Shown: in pieces, positions 36,920 to 47,149 of the stretch
How the letters are laid out: each line of letters opens with the position of its first letter
Position numbering within the stretch: position 1 is the first letter of the stretch
Origin: Pseudomonadota bacterium
Lineage (GTDB): Bacteria > Pseudomonadota > Alphaproteobacteria > Dongiales > Dongiaceae
Direction: 5' to 3'
Assembly: GCA_021792365.1 (NCBI GenBank)
Contig: JAJYUT010000009.1
Span: forward strand, 62,001-126,000
DNA length: 64,000 nucleotides
The notes under the pieces: model-generated
What the model saw: only the letters and a program-made list of their open reading frames with translations
What the model was told of the DNA's origin: nothing
Database searches by the model: none
Made by a program: the position numbers and the translations under genes

Positions 36920-38815
36920 ATGGCTGGGCGCTACGCGGAGGCTCACCGCCGCTCGATCGAGGACCCCGAAACGTTCTGGGGCGAGGCCGCCGCGGAGATC
37001 GACTGGACTCAGCGCTGGAGCCGCGTGCTCGACGACAGCCGCAAGCCGTTCTACCGCTGGTTTCCCGACGCCCAGCTCAACACCTGCCACAATGCCTTGG
37101 ACCGCCATGCGGATGGCGGGCGCGGCGACCAGCCGGCCCTGATCTACGACAGCCCGGTCACCAGGACCGTCCGCACCTACACCTATCGCCAATTGCGCGA
37201 CGAGGTGGCGCGCTTCGCCGGGGCGCTGGCGCGGCTTGGCGTGACGAAGGGCGATCGCGTCATCATCTACATGCCCATGGTCCCGGAAGCGCTGATCGCG
37301 ATGTTCGCCACCGCGCGGATCGGCGCCGTCCATTCCGTGGTGTTCGGCGGCTTCGCGGCCAGGGAGCTGGCGACCCGCATCGATGATGCAACGCCAAAGG
37401 TCATCGTCAGCGCCTCCTGCGGCGTGGAGCCGGCCCGCACCATCGCCTACAAGCCGCTGCTGGACGCCGCGATCGAGGCCGCCAAGCACAAGCCCGCGCA
37501 CTGCGTCATCTATCAGCGCACGCAATGCCCAGCAAAGCTCACGCGCCCGCGCGACCTCGATTGGTACGAGGCGCAGGCCGAGGTGCCGCCGCATCCCTGC
37601 GTACCGGTCGCCGCCACCGATCCGCTCTATATCCTCTACACCTCCGGCACGACCGGGCAGCCGAAGGGCGTGGTGCGGGACAATGGCGGCCATGCGGTCG
37701 CGCTCAAATGGAGCATGTCCAACATCTATGACGTGAAGCCCGGCGAGGTCTATTGGGCCGCCTCCGATGTCGGCTGGGTGGTCGGCCATTCCTACATCGT
37801 CTATGCGCCACTGCTGCACGGCTGCACGACCGTGCTCTACGAGGGCAAGCCGGTCGGCACCCCCGATGCCGGCGCCTTCTGGCGGGTGATCGCACAGCAC
37901 AAGGTCTCCGTGCTGTTCACCGCGCCGACCGCCTTTCGCGCCATCAAGCGCGACGACCCCGATGGCAAGCTGATCGGCAAATACGATCTCTCGCATTTCC
38001 GCGCCCTGTTCCTGGCCGGCGAGCGCTCCGATCCCGCGACGCTGGAATGGGCGGAGCGGCACCTCAAGGTTCCGGTGATCGATCATTGGTGGCAGACCGA
38101 GACCGGCTGGCCGATCGCCGCCAACTGCCTCGGCATCGACCCTCTGCCGGTGAAGCACGGCTCGCCAACCAAGGCTGTCCCGGGGTGGGACGTGCGGGTG
38201 CTGGACGCTGACGGCAAGGAGGCCGAGCCGGAGGAGATCGGCAATATCGTCTGCAAGCTGCCGATGCCGCCCGGCGCCTTCCCGACGCTGTGGCAGGCGG
38301 AGGACCGCTTCTTCAAGGCCTATCTGGAGCGCTATCCCGGCTTCTACCTGACGGCCGATGCCGGTTACCGCGACACGGACGGCTATGTCTATATCATGTC
38401 CCGCATCGACGACATCATCAACGTCGCGGGCCATCGCCTCTCGACCGGTGCCATAGAGGAGGTGCTGGCGAGCCATCCCGACGTCGCGGAATGCGCGGTG
38501 ATCGGCGTTGCCGACGACATCAAGGGCCAGGTCCCCGTCGGCTTCCTGGTGCTCAAGGCCGGCTGCAGCAACGAGCCGCCGGCAATCGTGTCGGAGGTCG
38601 TCGCGCTGGTGCGCGAGCGGATCGGCCCGGTCGCCGCCTTCAAGAGCGCTACCATCGTAGCCCGCCTGCCCAAGACCCGCTCCGGCAAGATCCTGCGCGG
38701 CACCATGCAGAAGATCGCCGACCGGCAGGACTGGAACATGCCCGCCACCATCGACGACCCGGCGATCCTCGACGAGATCGCGGAGGCCCTGCGCGCCATC
38801 GGCTACGCGCGCTAG
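36920..38815 (+). CDS. prpE: propionyl-CoA synthetase
   Basis: The 631-residue protein is an acyl-CoA synthetase of the PrpE branch. It shows YTSGTTGQPKGVVRDNGGHA (the ATP loop), ASDVGWVVGHSYIVYAPLL, WWQTETGWPIAANC, and KTRSGKILRGTM with the acetylatable lysine near the C terminus. The length matches PrpE (about 628) and PTKAVPGWDVRVLD agrees with the PrpE rather than the Acs pattern. It activates propionate to propionyl-CoA. GGGGAGGAAATAC precedes ATG 36920, which decides the start. No prpBCD or mutase genes are beside it. Confidence 0.9.
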   Translation: MAGRYAEAHRRSIEDPETFWGEAAAEIDWTQRWSRVLDDSRKPFYRWFPDAQLNTCHNALDRHADGGRGDQPALIYDSPVTRTVRTYTYRQLRDEVARFAGALARLGVTKGDRVIIYMPMVPEALIAMFATARIGAVHSVVFGGFAARELATRIDDATPKVIVSASCGVEPARTIAYKPLLDAAIEAAKHKPAHCVIYQRTQCPAKLTRPRDLDWYEAQAEVPPHPCVPVAATDPLYILYTSGTTGQPKGVVRDNGGHAVALKWSMSNIYDVKPGEVYWAASDVGWVVGHSYIVYAPLLHGCTTVLYEGKPVGTPDAGAFWRVIAQHKVSVLFTAPTAFRAIKRDDPDGKLIGKYDLSHFRALFLAGERSDPATLEWAERHLKVPVIDHWWQTETGWPIAANCLGIDPLPVKHGSPTKAVPGWDVRVLDADGKEAEPEEIGNIVCKLPMPPGAFPTLWQAEDRFFKAYLERYPGFYLTADAGYRDTDGYVYIMSRIDDIINVAGHRLSTGAIEEVLASHPDVAECAVIGVADDIKGQVPVGFLVLKAGCSNEPPAIVSEVVALVRERIGPVAAFKSATIVARLPKTRSGKILRGTMQKIADRQDWNMPATIDDPAILDEIAEALRAIGYAR

Positions 38816-38845
38816 GACACGGCCAAGCGCGCCAGGCGGGACAGC

Positions 38846-39163
38846 CTAGGTGCGCGACTGGTTCTTCGGAGAGCCGGTGGGTGCGCCGGCCGTGCTGCCC
38901 CCGCCCGTGCCCAGGCTGCCTGCACCGGCTCCCGGACCGCCGCCGGGGTTGGTGCCGCCCGGCTGCAGGCCGGACGCGACCCCGACGCTGCCAGCGATCT
39001 CGTCCGGACCCGAGCGCTCGCGCGCGCCCTGATCGCCTGCGTCGCGCGCGTTGATCTCGCGTTCCGCGCGTTCCCAATGCTCCCGCTCGCGTCCTTGGGG
39101 ACAGCCCTCCTCCTCCCAGATCTGATGTGCCCGCTTTCTGATCTGCTGTTCGCGCTCGTTCAT
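38846..39163 (-). CDS. DUF2934 family small protein
   Basis: The 105-residue protein begins MNEREQQIRKRAHQIWEEEG and continues GREREHWERAEREI, the DUF2934 signature. The second half is Gly/Pro/Thr rich and disordered. GGAGGCAGAG precedes ATG 39163. The family is common in soil and plant-associated Alphaproteobacteria and has no known function. It follows the mfd-like gene on the same strand. Confidence 0.8.
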   Translation of the reverse strand: MNEREQQIRKRAHQIWEEEGCPQGREREHWERAEREINARDAGDQGARERSGPDEIAGSVGVASGLQPGGTNPGGGPGAGAGSLGTGGGSTAGAPTGSPKNQSRT

Positions 39164-39258
39164 CTCTGCCTCCGCGGCTGCGCAGTCCCAGGTGAACGCC
39201 GCAGCGCAACGCCTGTTCCAACGGCCGTGATGAACAGCCCGATTGCCTGGAGAGGCGC

Positions 39259-42200
39259 TCATGCCTCCTCTCGATCCTGCTGCCGTCGCAAGCGCGCGAG
39301 AATCTTGCGCACAGTCTCGATCCGCGTCTCAGGACCGGTGGGCTCCGCGATCACGAGCCGTCCTTCGCTCCAGTGATGCTCGATGGTCCGCACGGTCTCC
39401 TCCCGATCAGCTTCGAAACCCGGTCTGAAACTGATTGCGATCGCCTTCGGACCGGCGTCGATCCGGCTGATTCCGGCGTGCTGACACTCGCTCCTCACCT
39501 TTGCCAAGGCAAGGAACGACGCCATCGCGTCCGGCATTGGCCCGAAGCGATCTTCGATTTCCTCCAGAAGGCGTTCCAACGCGTCCGCTCCCTCCGCCTT
39601 GGCGATGCGATCGTAGAGTTCCAGGCGCACGGCATCGTCCTGGATGTAGTCGGTCGGAATGTGTCCGGCGACCTCAAGCCGCAGCTCGGGGACGAAATCC
39701 TCCGTCAGCGTTTCGCCGCGGCCGTGCCTTAGCGCGCGCTCGAGCAGATGACGATAGAGCTCCGGTCCGACCAGCTTCATGTGGCCGGTCTGATCCTCGC
39801 CGAACAGGTCGCCGGCGCCCCTGAGGTCAAGGTCGCGCTGGCTGATCCTGAAGCCGGCGCCAAGTTCCGTCATCTGCTCGATGGCCTTGAGCCGCTTTTC
39901 GGAGGGTGCTGCGAGCGCCTTGTCCGGATCGGTCAGCAGATAGGCATAGCCGCGCTGCGCGCCGCGCCCCACCCTGCCGCGCAATTGGTGCAGTTGGGCG
40001 AGGCCGAACCGGTCCGGCCTCCAGACCAGCATCGTGTTGGCGCGCGGCAGGTCGAGGCCGCTTTCGATGATGTTGGTGGCGAGGAGCACGTCGCCGTCGC
40101 CCTGTGCGAAAAGCAGCATCGCCTCGTCGATCTCGCCGGCCGGCATCTTGGCATGCACGATGCGGCATTGCAGATCGGGGACCACCTGCCGCAGGCGCTC
40201 CTGCCACGGCGGGATGTCCTCTATGCGGGGGCATACGATGAAGCTCTGGCCGCCGCGGCGCCGTTCATGATGCAAGGCGGCCCGCACGGTCTCGCCGTCA
40301 TAGGGCGTCACGATCGTCCGCACCGGCAGCCTGCGCGCCGGCGGGCTGGCCAGCACGCTCACGCGCATCAGACCCGCGACGGCGCTCTGCATCGTGCGCG
40401 GGATCGGCGTGGCGGTGAGTGTCAGGATATGCGCATCCCGGGCCAGCCCCCGCAGCTTCGCCTTGTCGCGCGCCCCGAACCGTTGCTCCTCGTCCACGAT
40501 CACGAGGCCCAGCTCCTTGTAGCGCACGCCCTTGGCGGCGATTGCGTGGGTGCCGATGACCAGCCGGATCGATCCTTCCGCCAGCCCCTTCTTGGCCGCC
40601 TTCTGGTCAGCCGCGGATGCCAACCGGGAGAGATGCCCGATGGCGATGCCCAATCCGGCGAAGCGCTTCCTGAAGCTGTCCAGGTGCTGGCGTGCGAGCA
40701 CGGTGGTCGGAACCGCAAGCGCCACCTGCTTCCCGCCCAGGATCGCGGCCGCCGCCGCGCGCATCGCCACCTCGGTCTTTCCATAGCCGACATCGCCGCT
40801 CACCAGGCGATCCATCGGCCGGCCTGACGCGAGGTCAGACAACACATCGGTGGCGGCATTCACCTGGTCGGGGGTGGGGAAGAACCGAAAGCGCGCGACG
40901 AACCGCTCGTAATCGGCCGCCGGTGGAACGAGCTTGGGCGCGGACTTTTCGCGGCGGTCCCTGTCCAGCGCGATCAATTTCGAGGCGGTGGCGGCAAGCT
41001 CGGTCTCGAGTCCCGCCCGGCGCTTGGCCCATGAGCTCCCATCGGCGCGATCCAGCGGGATCGAATCCTCGGCGCTGTATTTCCAGATCAGCGCCAGCTC
41101 CTCGACGGGAAGCAGCATATCGGCGTCGTCGAATTCGAGCCGGATCATGTCGCCTTCCGAGACTCTCTCGATGCCGCTGAGAATGGCGGCGCCGCGCTCC
41201 AGATGGATCACCACGTCCCCGAACTGAAGCGCCTGCTGCGGCTCTGTCGCCTCCTGGGCCGATGCGAATGGCACCTCGTGGGCGATGCGGCTGCCCAGCA
41301 CGTCCGCCGCCGTGATCACCGCGATGCGACGGGACGGCAGCAGGAATCCCGATTCGAAATCCACCTTGAGCAGAACGGCGCCCGCCTTCTTGGCTCCCAG
41401 TGCCTCGTGCCACGTCTCGGCCCGGGCAACGGCTTCGACCCCGGCGCGCCGCGTGCGCTGCTCCAGCATCTTGAGGGCAGCGTCCTCGCCCGCGGTCAGG
41501 ATGATGCGATTGCCGGCGGCGCGCTGCGCCTCGATGAACGCCCGCAGCGCGCGGCCGGGGACCGGCTCGGCACAGAAACGGGGGACGATCGTGTCCGGGG
41601 CCGCAGACTGGCTCTGCAGGCGTATCGTCGCGCATCGCTCCAGACGGGAGCGCCACGCGCGCTCCGTCATATAGGAGGCTTCGACCGACGCCTCAATCCC
41701 GTTCGCGTTCGCGCTGCGCAACGCCGGAACGGCATTCCGGCTCTGAAGCGCTTCGGCAACCTGCTCCAGCCACGCCGCCGCGCGGGCCTCGACTCCGCCG
41801 TCGATCATGACATGCGCGTGCGGCAGGTAGTCGAATAGAGAGGCCGCCGGCGGAGCGCCGTCCTGGACGTTGCCCTCGCCGATCAGCAGCTCGTTCATGG
41901 GATCCAGCACGATCTCCGCGAGTTCGGCGCTGGTCCGCTGCGTCGCGGGGTCATAGCTGGAGAGCGCCGCGATCGCGCCGTCGCTGTACACGATCCGGAC
42001 CGGACTGAGCCCACCGGCCGGGAACACGTCGATCGCCTGGCCCTGGATCGCATACTCGCCCGGTTCGTCGACCCGCGCGTCAAGGTCGTAGCCCGCCCGC
42101 TCGAAGAACTGTTTGAGCGCGTCAGGCTCCAGTGCGATGCCGGGCTGGAGCGCCAGCGCCGTATCGGCCCAGGCTTCCGGCGAGGGGACCAGCTGCAGGG

Positions 42201-42537
42201 CCGCATCTGCCGTCGCGAGCACGAGCGGTCGCTCTGGCTTCCCGCCGAGGCGGCGCAGCACCGAGGCGCGCCGCCCCCTCACCTGCCGGCTGGGTGGGAT
42301 GCCATCGTTCGGCACCGTGCCCCAGGCCGGCAGGACCATCGGCATCGTTTCCGGGGCGAGCGCGTGAAGCATCACGCCCAATCGTTCGGCGCGCAGCTCG
42401 CTGCCCGCCAGGACCAGCAGGCCATGCGGCGCGGCTTTCCAGGCTTCGAGGCAGAGAACGGCCACGGCCCCGAGCGGGGAATCGTCCGAAACTTCTGGCG
42501 GCAAGGGGGAGCTCGTCGGCGGTGCTTGGCGGTTCAT
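39259..42537 (-). CDS. divergent Mfd-like transcription-repair coupling factor paralogue
   Basis: The 1092-residue protein has Mfd order: a UvrB-like N-terminal module (GEYAIQGQAIDVFPAGGLSP), a CarD-like RNA-polymerase-interacting region (FGDVVIHLERGAAILSGIER), then helicase motifs. These are Walker A GDVGYGKTEVAMRAA at about residue 580, DEEQRFG near 680, and TNIIESGLDLP with QLHQLRGRVGRG. A TRCF C-terminal domain ends the chain. It is shorter than usual Mfd (about 1150 or more) and several blocks are unusual. I read it as a second, divergent Mfd rather than the main one; the true mfd would lie elsewhere. Confidence 0.75.
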   Translation of the reverse strand: MNRQAPPTSSPLPPEVSDDSPLGAVAVLCLEAWKAAPHGLLVLAGSELRAERLGVMLHALAPETMPMVLPAWGTVPNDGIPPSRQVRGRRASVLRRLGGKPERPLVLATADAALQLVPSPEAWADTALALQPGIALEPDALKQFFERAGYDLDARVDEPGEYAIQGQAIDVFPAGGLSPVRIVYSDGAIAALSSYDPATQRTSAELAEIVLDPMNELLIGEGNVQDGAPPAASLFDYLPHAHVMIDGGVEARAAAWLEQVAEALQSRNAVPALRSANANGIEASVEASYMTERAWRSRLERCATIRLQSQSAAPDTIVPRFCAEPVPGRALRAFIEAQRAAGNRIILTAGEDAALKMLEQRTRRAGVEAVARAETWHEALGAKKAGAVLLKVDFESGFLLPSRRIAVITAADVLGSRIAHEVPFASAQEATEPQQALQFGDVVIHLERGAAILSGIERVSEGDMIRLEFDDADMLLPVEELALIWKYSAEDSIPLDRADGSSWAKRRAGLETELAATASKLIALDRDRREKSAPKLVPPAADYERFVARFRFFPTPDQVNAATDVLSDLASGRPMDRLVSGDVGYGKTEVAMRAAAAAILGGKQVALAVPTTVLARQHLDSFRKRFAGLGIAIGHLSRLASAADQKAAKKGLAEGSIRLVIGTHAIAAKGVRYKELGLVIVDEEQRFGARDKAKLRGLARDAHILTLTATPIPRTMQSAVAGLMRVSVLASPPARRLPVRTIVTPYDGETVRAALHHERRRGGQSFIVCPRIEDIPPWQERLRQVVPDLQCRIVHAKMPAGEIDEAMLLFAQGDGDVLLATNIIESGLDLPRANTMLVWRPDRFGLAQLHQLRGRVGRGAQRGYAYLLTDPDKALAAPSEKRLKAIEQMTELGAGFRISQRDLDLRGAGDLFGEDQTGHMKLVGPELYRHLLERALRHGRGETLTEDFVPELRLEVAGHIPTDYIQDDAVRLELYDRIAKAEGADALERLLEEIEDRFGPMPDAMASFLALAKVRSECQHAGISRIDAGPKAIAISFRPGFEADREETVRTIEHHWSEGRLVIAEPTGPETRIETVRKILARLRRQQDREEA

Positions 42538-42595
42538 CCATGAACAACACGCGCCCCCTCGCTTCGGGTCCCAACTTGCTTGTCTTCGGCGCTGA

Positions 42596-43615
42596 TCAGT
42601 GCCCGGTGGTGATGACCATGCGGAATCGGGCGTTACCGCTCATCATCTTTTCGTAGGCTTCGGCGGCGCGCTCCAGCGGCATGGTCTCGATCATGGGCCG
42701 GATTCCGGTCAACGCGCTGAACGTCATCGTATCCTCCGAATCGCTGGATGTTCCCGAAGGCCATCCTTGGATCGACCGGCGCCCGCCGATCAGCAGCAGC
42801 GGCGAGACCTCGATCGGCTCCGGCGAGGCGCCGACCACGATCATCTTGCCGTCGGTTCCGAGTCCGCCCGCGGCCGCGCTCATCGCCTTCGAGCTGGTGA
42901 CGGTGGAGAGGATCACCCGCGCGCCGCCCAGCTTCGTAAGCTCGGCCGCGACATCCTGCGCGACACTGTCGATATAGTGATGCGCGCCGAGCTGCCGCGC
43001 CAGCGGACCCTTGTCGGCGCCGCGCGCGATCGCGACCGTGCGGCAGCCCATCTTGGCGGCGAACTGCACCCCAAGATGGCCAAGGCCGCCGATGCCCAGC
43101 ACCGCCACCAGGTCGCCCGGCCGCGCGCCGCTGTTGCGCAGGGAATTGTAGGTCGTGATGCCGGCGCAGAGCAGCGGCGCCGCCTCCGCCGCGTTCAATT
43201 CCTCCGGCACTGCGGCCAGCGCCTCGAACGGCGCGATCATGTACTCGGCATAGCCGCCGTCATAGGAAATGCCCGGGATCTGCCCGTTCGCGCAGGTAAC
43301 GAAATCACCGCGGCGGCAGGATGGGCAATGGCCGCAATGCCCGCCGTGCCAGCCGACGCCGACACGCTGCCCCGCCCGCCACGCGGGCACGCCCTCGCCG
43401 ACCTTGTCCACGATGCCCACCACCTCGTGCCCCGGAACGCGCGGATACTGGATTCCGGGGAACGCACCCGTCTGCGTGAAGGCGTCGCTGTGGCACACAC
43501 CGCAGGCCTGGATCTTGATGCGGACCTGGCCGGCCCCGGGCTCGGGAATGTCGCGTTCGACCAGCTCGAACGAGCCGTTGGCGCTCGTCACCTGCACTGC
43601 ACGCATCTTTGCCAT
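42596..43615 (-). CDS. zinc-dependent alcohol dehydrogenase (AdhP-like)
   Basis: The 339-residue protein is a medium-chain dehydrogenase. Catalytic zinc ligands are Cys38 (ACGVCHSD) and His62-Glu63 (VPGHEVVG). The structural zinc is held by Cys94, Cys97, Cys100 and Cys108 (GHCGHCPSCRRGDFVTC). VLGIGGLGHLG (about 170-180) binds NAD(P). It would oxidise primary alcohols or reduce aldehydes in the cytoplasm. ATG 43615 has an ideal AAGGAGGTTCTC in front. Confidence 0.92.
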   Translation of the reverse strand: MAKMRAVQVTSANGSFELVERDIPEPGAGQVRIKIQACGVCHSDAFTQTGAFPGIQYPRVPGHEVVGIVDKVGEGVPAWRAGQRVGVGWHGGHCGHCPSCRRGDFVTCANGQIPGISYDGGYAEYMIAPFEALAAVPEELNAAEAAPLLCAGITTYNSLRNSGARPGDLVAVLGIGGLGHLGVQFAAKMGCRTVAIARGADKGPLARQLGAHHYIDSVAQDVAAELTKLGGARVILSTVTSSKAMSAAAGGLGTDGKMIVVGASPEPIEVSPLLLIGGRRSIQGWPSGTSSDSEDTMTFSALTGIRPMIETMPLERAAEAYEKMMSGNARFRMVITTGH

Positions 43616-43863
43616 GAGAACCTCCTTGAAGAGCATTCGCTTTGCCGGATGGGGTGCGCATCGGCCACGGCTGACGATATCGGGCCTCCGCAGGGCACTT
43701 GATCAGGCGAACATCTTGACGCGCCGGTCATCGCCGCGCCGGTGACGAGGGAAATCGGTGCCATCGCGCCGGGCCCATTGGAGGCGTCCGCCGGAACGCC
43801 GGTAGAGCACCACGCCGCAGCAATCCTTGGAATGAGCCAAGCCGCTGGGCTAGAATTCTACGC

Positions 43864-44229
43864 ATGGCGCAACACCGCTCGCAACCGCGCACGACAGCCC
43901 GGCGCAGGAAAATGGTGATGGAAGACGGCGAACCCGAGGAAGTGCGGGTGCACGGCCGATTGCCGCACATGGACATCGACATCACCTATCGCCGCGCACG
44001 CGAAGGCGATGCCGCATTCATCGGGATCAACGTCCAGGCGGCATCCGTGTCCCAGAGCTTCGAGCGCCTGGTCATGATGACCAATCCATTCAGCTTCTGG
44101 GCGCAGGTTGCCGAGGCCGCGTGGCGGCCGTGGCTGCAGGGCCTGCAGGCCATCTCATCGCAGACGGCACCCGCCCGCAGATTGCCGCCCCGGCGGATGA
44201 CTGAGCCAGAGCAAGGAGCGGAGCGATGA
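43864..44229 (+). CDS. uncharacterised 121-residue protein coupled to an acyl-CoA dehydrogenase
   Basis: I do not recognise the family. The N terminus is basic (MAQHRSQPRTTARRRKMVME). The middle has VHGRLPHMDIDITYRRAREG, and NPFSFWAQVAEAAWRPWLQG (about 75-94) is an amphipathic, tryptophan-rich helix. The last four bases are ATGA, shared with the start of the acyl-CoA dehydrogenase, so translation is coupled. The helix resembles those of granule- or membrane-associating proteins, but that is speculation. Confidence 0.65.
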   Translation: MAQHRSQPRTTARRRKMVMEDGEPEEVRVHGRLPHMDIDITYRRAREGDAAFIGINVQAASVSQSFERLVMMTNPFSFWAQVAEAAWRPWLQGLQAISSQTAPARRLPPRRMTEPEQGAER

Positions 44230-45629
44230 GCGAGATCAAGATGTGGGGCAAGGAGCCGTTCTGGGGCCTCGGCCACCAGTTCGATCCGCAATGGGTGCTG
44301 AGCGACGCGCAGAAGGGGCTGCAGAAGGACCTCATTGATCTCTGCCAATCCACCATGCGCGAGAACGCGGTGGAGAGCGACAAGAAGCTGCTCTATCCGC
44401 GCAAGAACTTTCAGGCGCTTGCAAAGGCCGGCTTCCTCGCCCTGATCGTGCCGAAGGAACTGGGGGGCATGGGCCAGAACCATGTCGCCGCGGCCATGGC
44501 GGTGGAGACCATCGCGCGCTACGGCTGCCCCTCGACCGCCATGTGCTACACCATGCATCTCGGCGCGGTCGCCGCCGCCCTGCTGCGCCACCACGACAAT
44601 CCTGCCCTGCAGGACATCCTCAAGCGCCTCGACCAGGACTGCCTGGTCGGCACCCTCTCCTATTCCGATCCGGAGACCGGCAGCCATTTCTGGTATCCCG
44701 TCTCGTCGAGCGCGAAGAAGGTGCCGGGCGGCTGGCAGGTCAGCAAGAAGGCCTCCTGGACCACCTCCGGCGGCTTCGCCGATTGGTACATCGTCCAGAC
44801 CACCTCGCCCGATTTCAACGGTGACTACTCGAATCTCTCCTGCTTCCTCATCCTCGGCAACGAGGTCGAGGCCGATCCCGCGAGCTGGGACGGGCTCGGG
44901 CTGCGCGGCAACCAGTCCGGCCCGCTGGTGGTCAACAACAGGATCGTGCCGGAGGATCGCCTGGTGGGCCCGGTAGGCGACGGCGCCAGCTCCAACGACG
45001 AATGCGTCGATCCCTTCTTCCTGCTCTGCTCCTCGGCCTGCTGGAACGGCATCGCCATGGCGATGATCGACATTGCCAAGTCGCACACCACGAAGAAGAA
45101 GCACGTCGATGTCGGCCTGCGCGTCTGCGACTACCCGACCATCCAGGACTACGTCGGGGAGGCGATCATCGACACCAATGCCTGCCGCCTGATGAACTTC
45201 TCCATGGCTCAGGCGATGGATGCGGCGACCAACGATTGCGACTGGTCGATCCACAAGGATCTGACGGTCCTCCCGCGCGCGCAATACCTGCCCTGGATGT
45301 GGCAGGTGAAGTTCGCCGCCGCCAAGAACGTCGCGCACGTCACCGACAAGATGCTGCATGCCTGCGGCGGGACCGGCTACAAGCCCGGCCTCGGCCTCGA
45401 GCGCTACCTGCGCGACGGCAAGGCCGGCTGGGTCATGGGCCCGACCAACGAGGTGCTGCGCCAGTTCGTCGGCAAATACGCCCTGCTCGGCATGGACTCC
45501 CTCGATTACTGGAACCAGGCGATCAACGAGCGCGCCATCCAGAACGAGGTGAAGAAGATGACGCCGGAGCAGAAGAAGGACTTGGCGGAGAAGCTGCTGA
45601 GCGAGGCCGCCGGCAAGGCGGCGCAGTAG
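44226..45629 (+). CDS. acyl-CoA dehydrogenase family protein
   Basis: The 467-residue flavoprotein has the acyl-CoA dehydrogenase fold. FLALIVPKELGGMGQNHVAA is the N-terminal helix/loop, SYSDPETGSHFWYPVSSSAK leads into the beta domain with WTTSGGFADWYIVQTT, and HACGGTGYKPGLGLERYLRD lies in the C-terminal helices with the usual Arg-Asp pair. Substrate and catalytic glutamate cannot be read off safely. It is longer than classical members (about 380-400) by its N- and C-terminal extensions. It is coupled to the small gene before it and converges on tmm across repeat family B. Confidence 0.87.
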   Translation: MSEIKMWGKEPFWGLGHQFDPQWVLSDAQKGLQKDLIDLCQSTMRENAVESDKKLLYPRKNFQALAKAGFLALIVPKELGGMGQNHVAAAMAVETIARYGCPSTAMCYTMHLGAVAAALLRHHDNPALQDILKRLDQDCLVGTLSYSDPETGSHFWYPVSSSAKKVPGGWQVSKKASWTTSGGFADWYIVQTTSPDFNGDYSNLSCFLILGNEVEADPASWDGLGLRGNQSGPLVVNNRIVPEDRLVGPVGDGASSNDECVDPFFLLCSSACWNGIAMAMIDIAKSHTTKKKHVDVGLRVCDYPTIQDYVGEAIIDTNACRLMNFSMAQAMDAATNDCDWSIHKDLTVLPRAQYLPWMWQVKFAAAKNVAHVTDKMLHACGGTGYKPGLGLERYLRDGKAGWVMGPTNEVLRQFVGKYALLGMDSLDYWNQAINERAIQNEVKKMTPEQKKDLAEKLLSEAAGKAAQ

Positions 45630-45644
45630 CGTTTATTATTTCCT

Positions 45645-45772
45645 GTCACCCCGGACAGCCGCACCGCGGCTGATCCGGGGCCCATAGGTCGTCTGACATT
45701 CCATCGCTGTCGCCTGTTTGGACTACCACCGCATGGGCCCCGGCTCTCGCTTTGCTCGGCCGGGGTGACATG
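45645..45772. repeat. family B palindromic intergenic repeat, copy 1
   Basis: TGTCACCCCGGACAGCCGCA at the left and GCTCGGCCGGGGTGACATG at the right form an imperfect inverted pair. Inside are GATCCGGGGCCCAT and ATGGGCCCCGGCTC. It lies between two convergent genes. Confidence 0.75.
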
Positions 45773-45808
45773 AGGAGTAGTACCGCTCTGACCGCGCGAA
45801 TGTCTCCC

Positions 45809-47149
45809 CTACTTCCGGAGATACGCTTCCATCGAATCGTCCATCGCCTTCAGCCACTGCGTGTGGTGCACGGGCGACATCTTGCCGGTCATGATCGAGC
45901 GGTAGGCGTTGTCGCGGAAGCCCATGATGTTCTCCGCCTTGTGGTGCTCCCATTCCATGAACGTCTTGTTGACCGCCTCGACGTCGAAGCTCGGATAGTC
46001 GGTGAGGTCGATCAGCTCCTTGGTGTAGTCGCCCTGGAACCAGATCATCTGCTCGGCATTCTCGAGCGTCTCCTCCCGCGCGCGCCAGGCGGCGCTGCTC
46101 GCGCGCATCTCGGACTGGCTCGGCAGCTTGACGCGGCCCAGGATCACATCGCGCGAGAACCACGCCTGCGCGTCGAACATGTTGAAGGTATAGAACTGGT
46201 CCTGCATCCCGATGTAATGCAGCTTCGGGTTATCCTCCCACACCACGCCGCGATAGAGGTTGAGCGGCCACAGCCTGTTCTCCGTCTTCAGCCGGAGCGA
46301 ATCCGGCAGGAACGGGAAGTGGTGCAGGTAGCCGGTGCAGAGGATGATCGCGTCCACCTCTTTCGACGTGCCGTCCTTGAAATAGGCGGTGCGGTTCTCC
46401 ACCCGCTGCAGCAGCGGCTTTTCCTCCCAGTTCGACGGCCATTTGAAGCCCATCGGGCGCGAGCGGTAGCTCGAGATGATCGACTTCGCGCCGTATTTGT
46501 AGCATTGCGAGCCGATATCCTCGGCCGAATAGGAGCGGCCGATGATGAGGATGTCCTTGCCCTTGAACTCCATCGCGTCGCGGAAGTCGTGCGAGTGGAG
46601 GATCCGGCCGTTGAAGCCCTTGAAGCCCGGGAATTCCGGCACGTTGGGCGTCGAGAAATGGCCGGTCGCCACGATCACATGGTCGAACTCCTCGGTCGTG
46701 AACCGGTTCTCCTTGAGATCGTGCGCCGCGACCGTGAAGGTTCCGCTCTTCTCGGAGTATGTGACGCTGCGCACCGGCGTGCGGAAGCGGACCCACGGCC
46801 GCACGCCTGCTTTCTCCACGCGGCCCTTGATGTAGTCCCACAGGACGGCGCGCGGCGGGTAGGAGGCGATCGGCCGGCCGAAATGCTCATCGAAGGTGTA
46901 ATCGGCGAATTCCAGGCATTCCTTCGGGCCGTTGGACCAGAGATAGCGGTACATGCTGCAATGGACCGGCTCGCCGTATTCGTCGGTTCCCGTCCGCCAG
47001 GTGTAGTTCCACAGTCCGCCCCAATCGTCCTGCTTCTCGAAGCAGACCACCCGGGGAATTTCCGCGCCCTTGGCCGCGGCCGACTGGAACGCCCGCAACA
47101 CCGCCGTCCCCGAAGGTCCGGCACCGATCACCGCAACTCTCTTCGTCAT
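45809..47149 (-). CDS. tmm: trimethylamine monooxygenase Tmm
   Basis: The 446-residue protein is a bacterial flavin-containing monooxygenase that oxidises trimethylamine to its N-oxide with NADPH and oxygen. The FAD motif is GAGPSG (9-14) and the NADP motif is [33 protein letters not shown] is the FMO fingerprint region. Long Tmm-specific stretches are present, such as [40 protein letters not shown] and the C-terminal [13 protein letters not shown]. It is transcribed away from the cyclase gene and tdm, on the same strand, and is the first step of the window's methylated-amine pathway. Confidence 0.94.
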   Translation of the reverse strand: MTKRVAVIGAGPSGTAVLRAFQSAAAKGAEIPRVVCFEKQDDWGGLWNYTWRTGTDEYGEPVHCSMYRYLWSNGPKECLEFADYTFDEHFGRPIASYPPRAVLWDYIKGRVEKAGVRPWVRFRTPVRSVTYSEKSGTFTVAAHDLKENRFTTEEFDHVIVATGHFSTPNVPEFPGFKGFNGRILHSHDFRDAMEFKGKDILIIGRSYSAEDIGSQCYKYGAKSIISSYRSRPMGFKWPSNWEEKPLLQRVENRTAYFKDGTSKEVDAIILCTGYLHHFPFLPDSLRLKTENRLWPLNLYRGVVWEDNPKLHYIGMQDQFYTFNMFDAQAWFSRDVILGRVKLPSQSEMRASSAAWRAREETLENAEQMIWFQGDYTKELIDLTDYPSFDVEAVNKTFMEWEHHKAENIMGFRDNAYRSIMTGKMSPVHHTQWLKAMDDSMEAYLRK

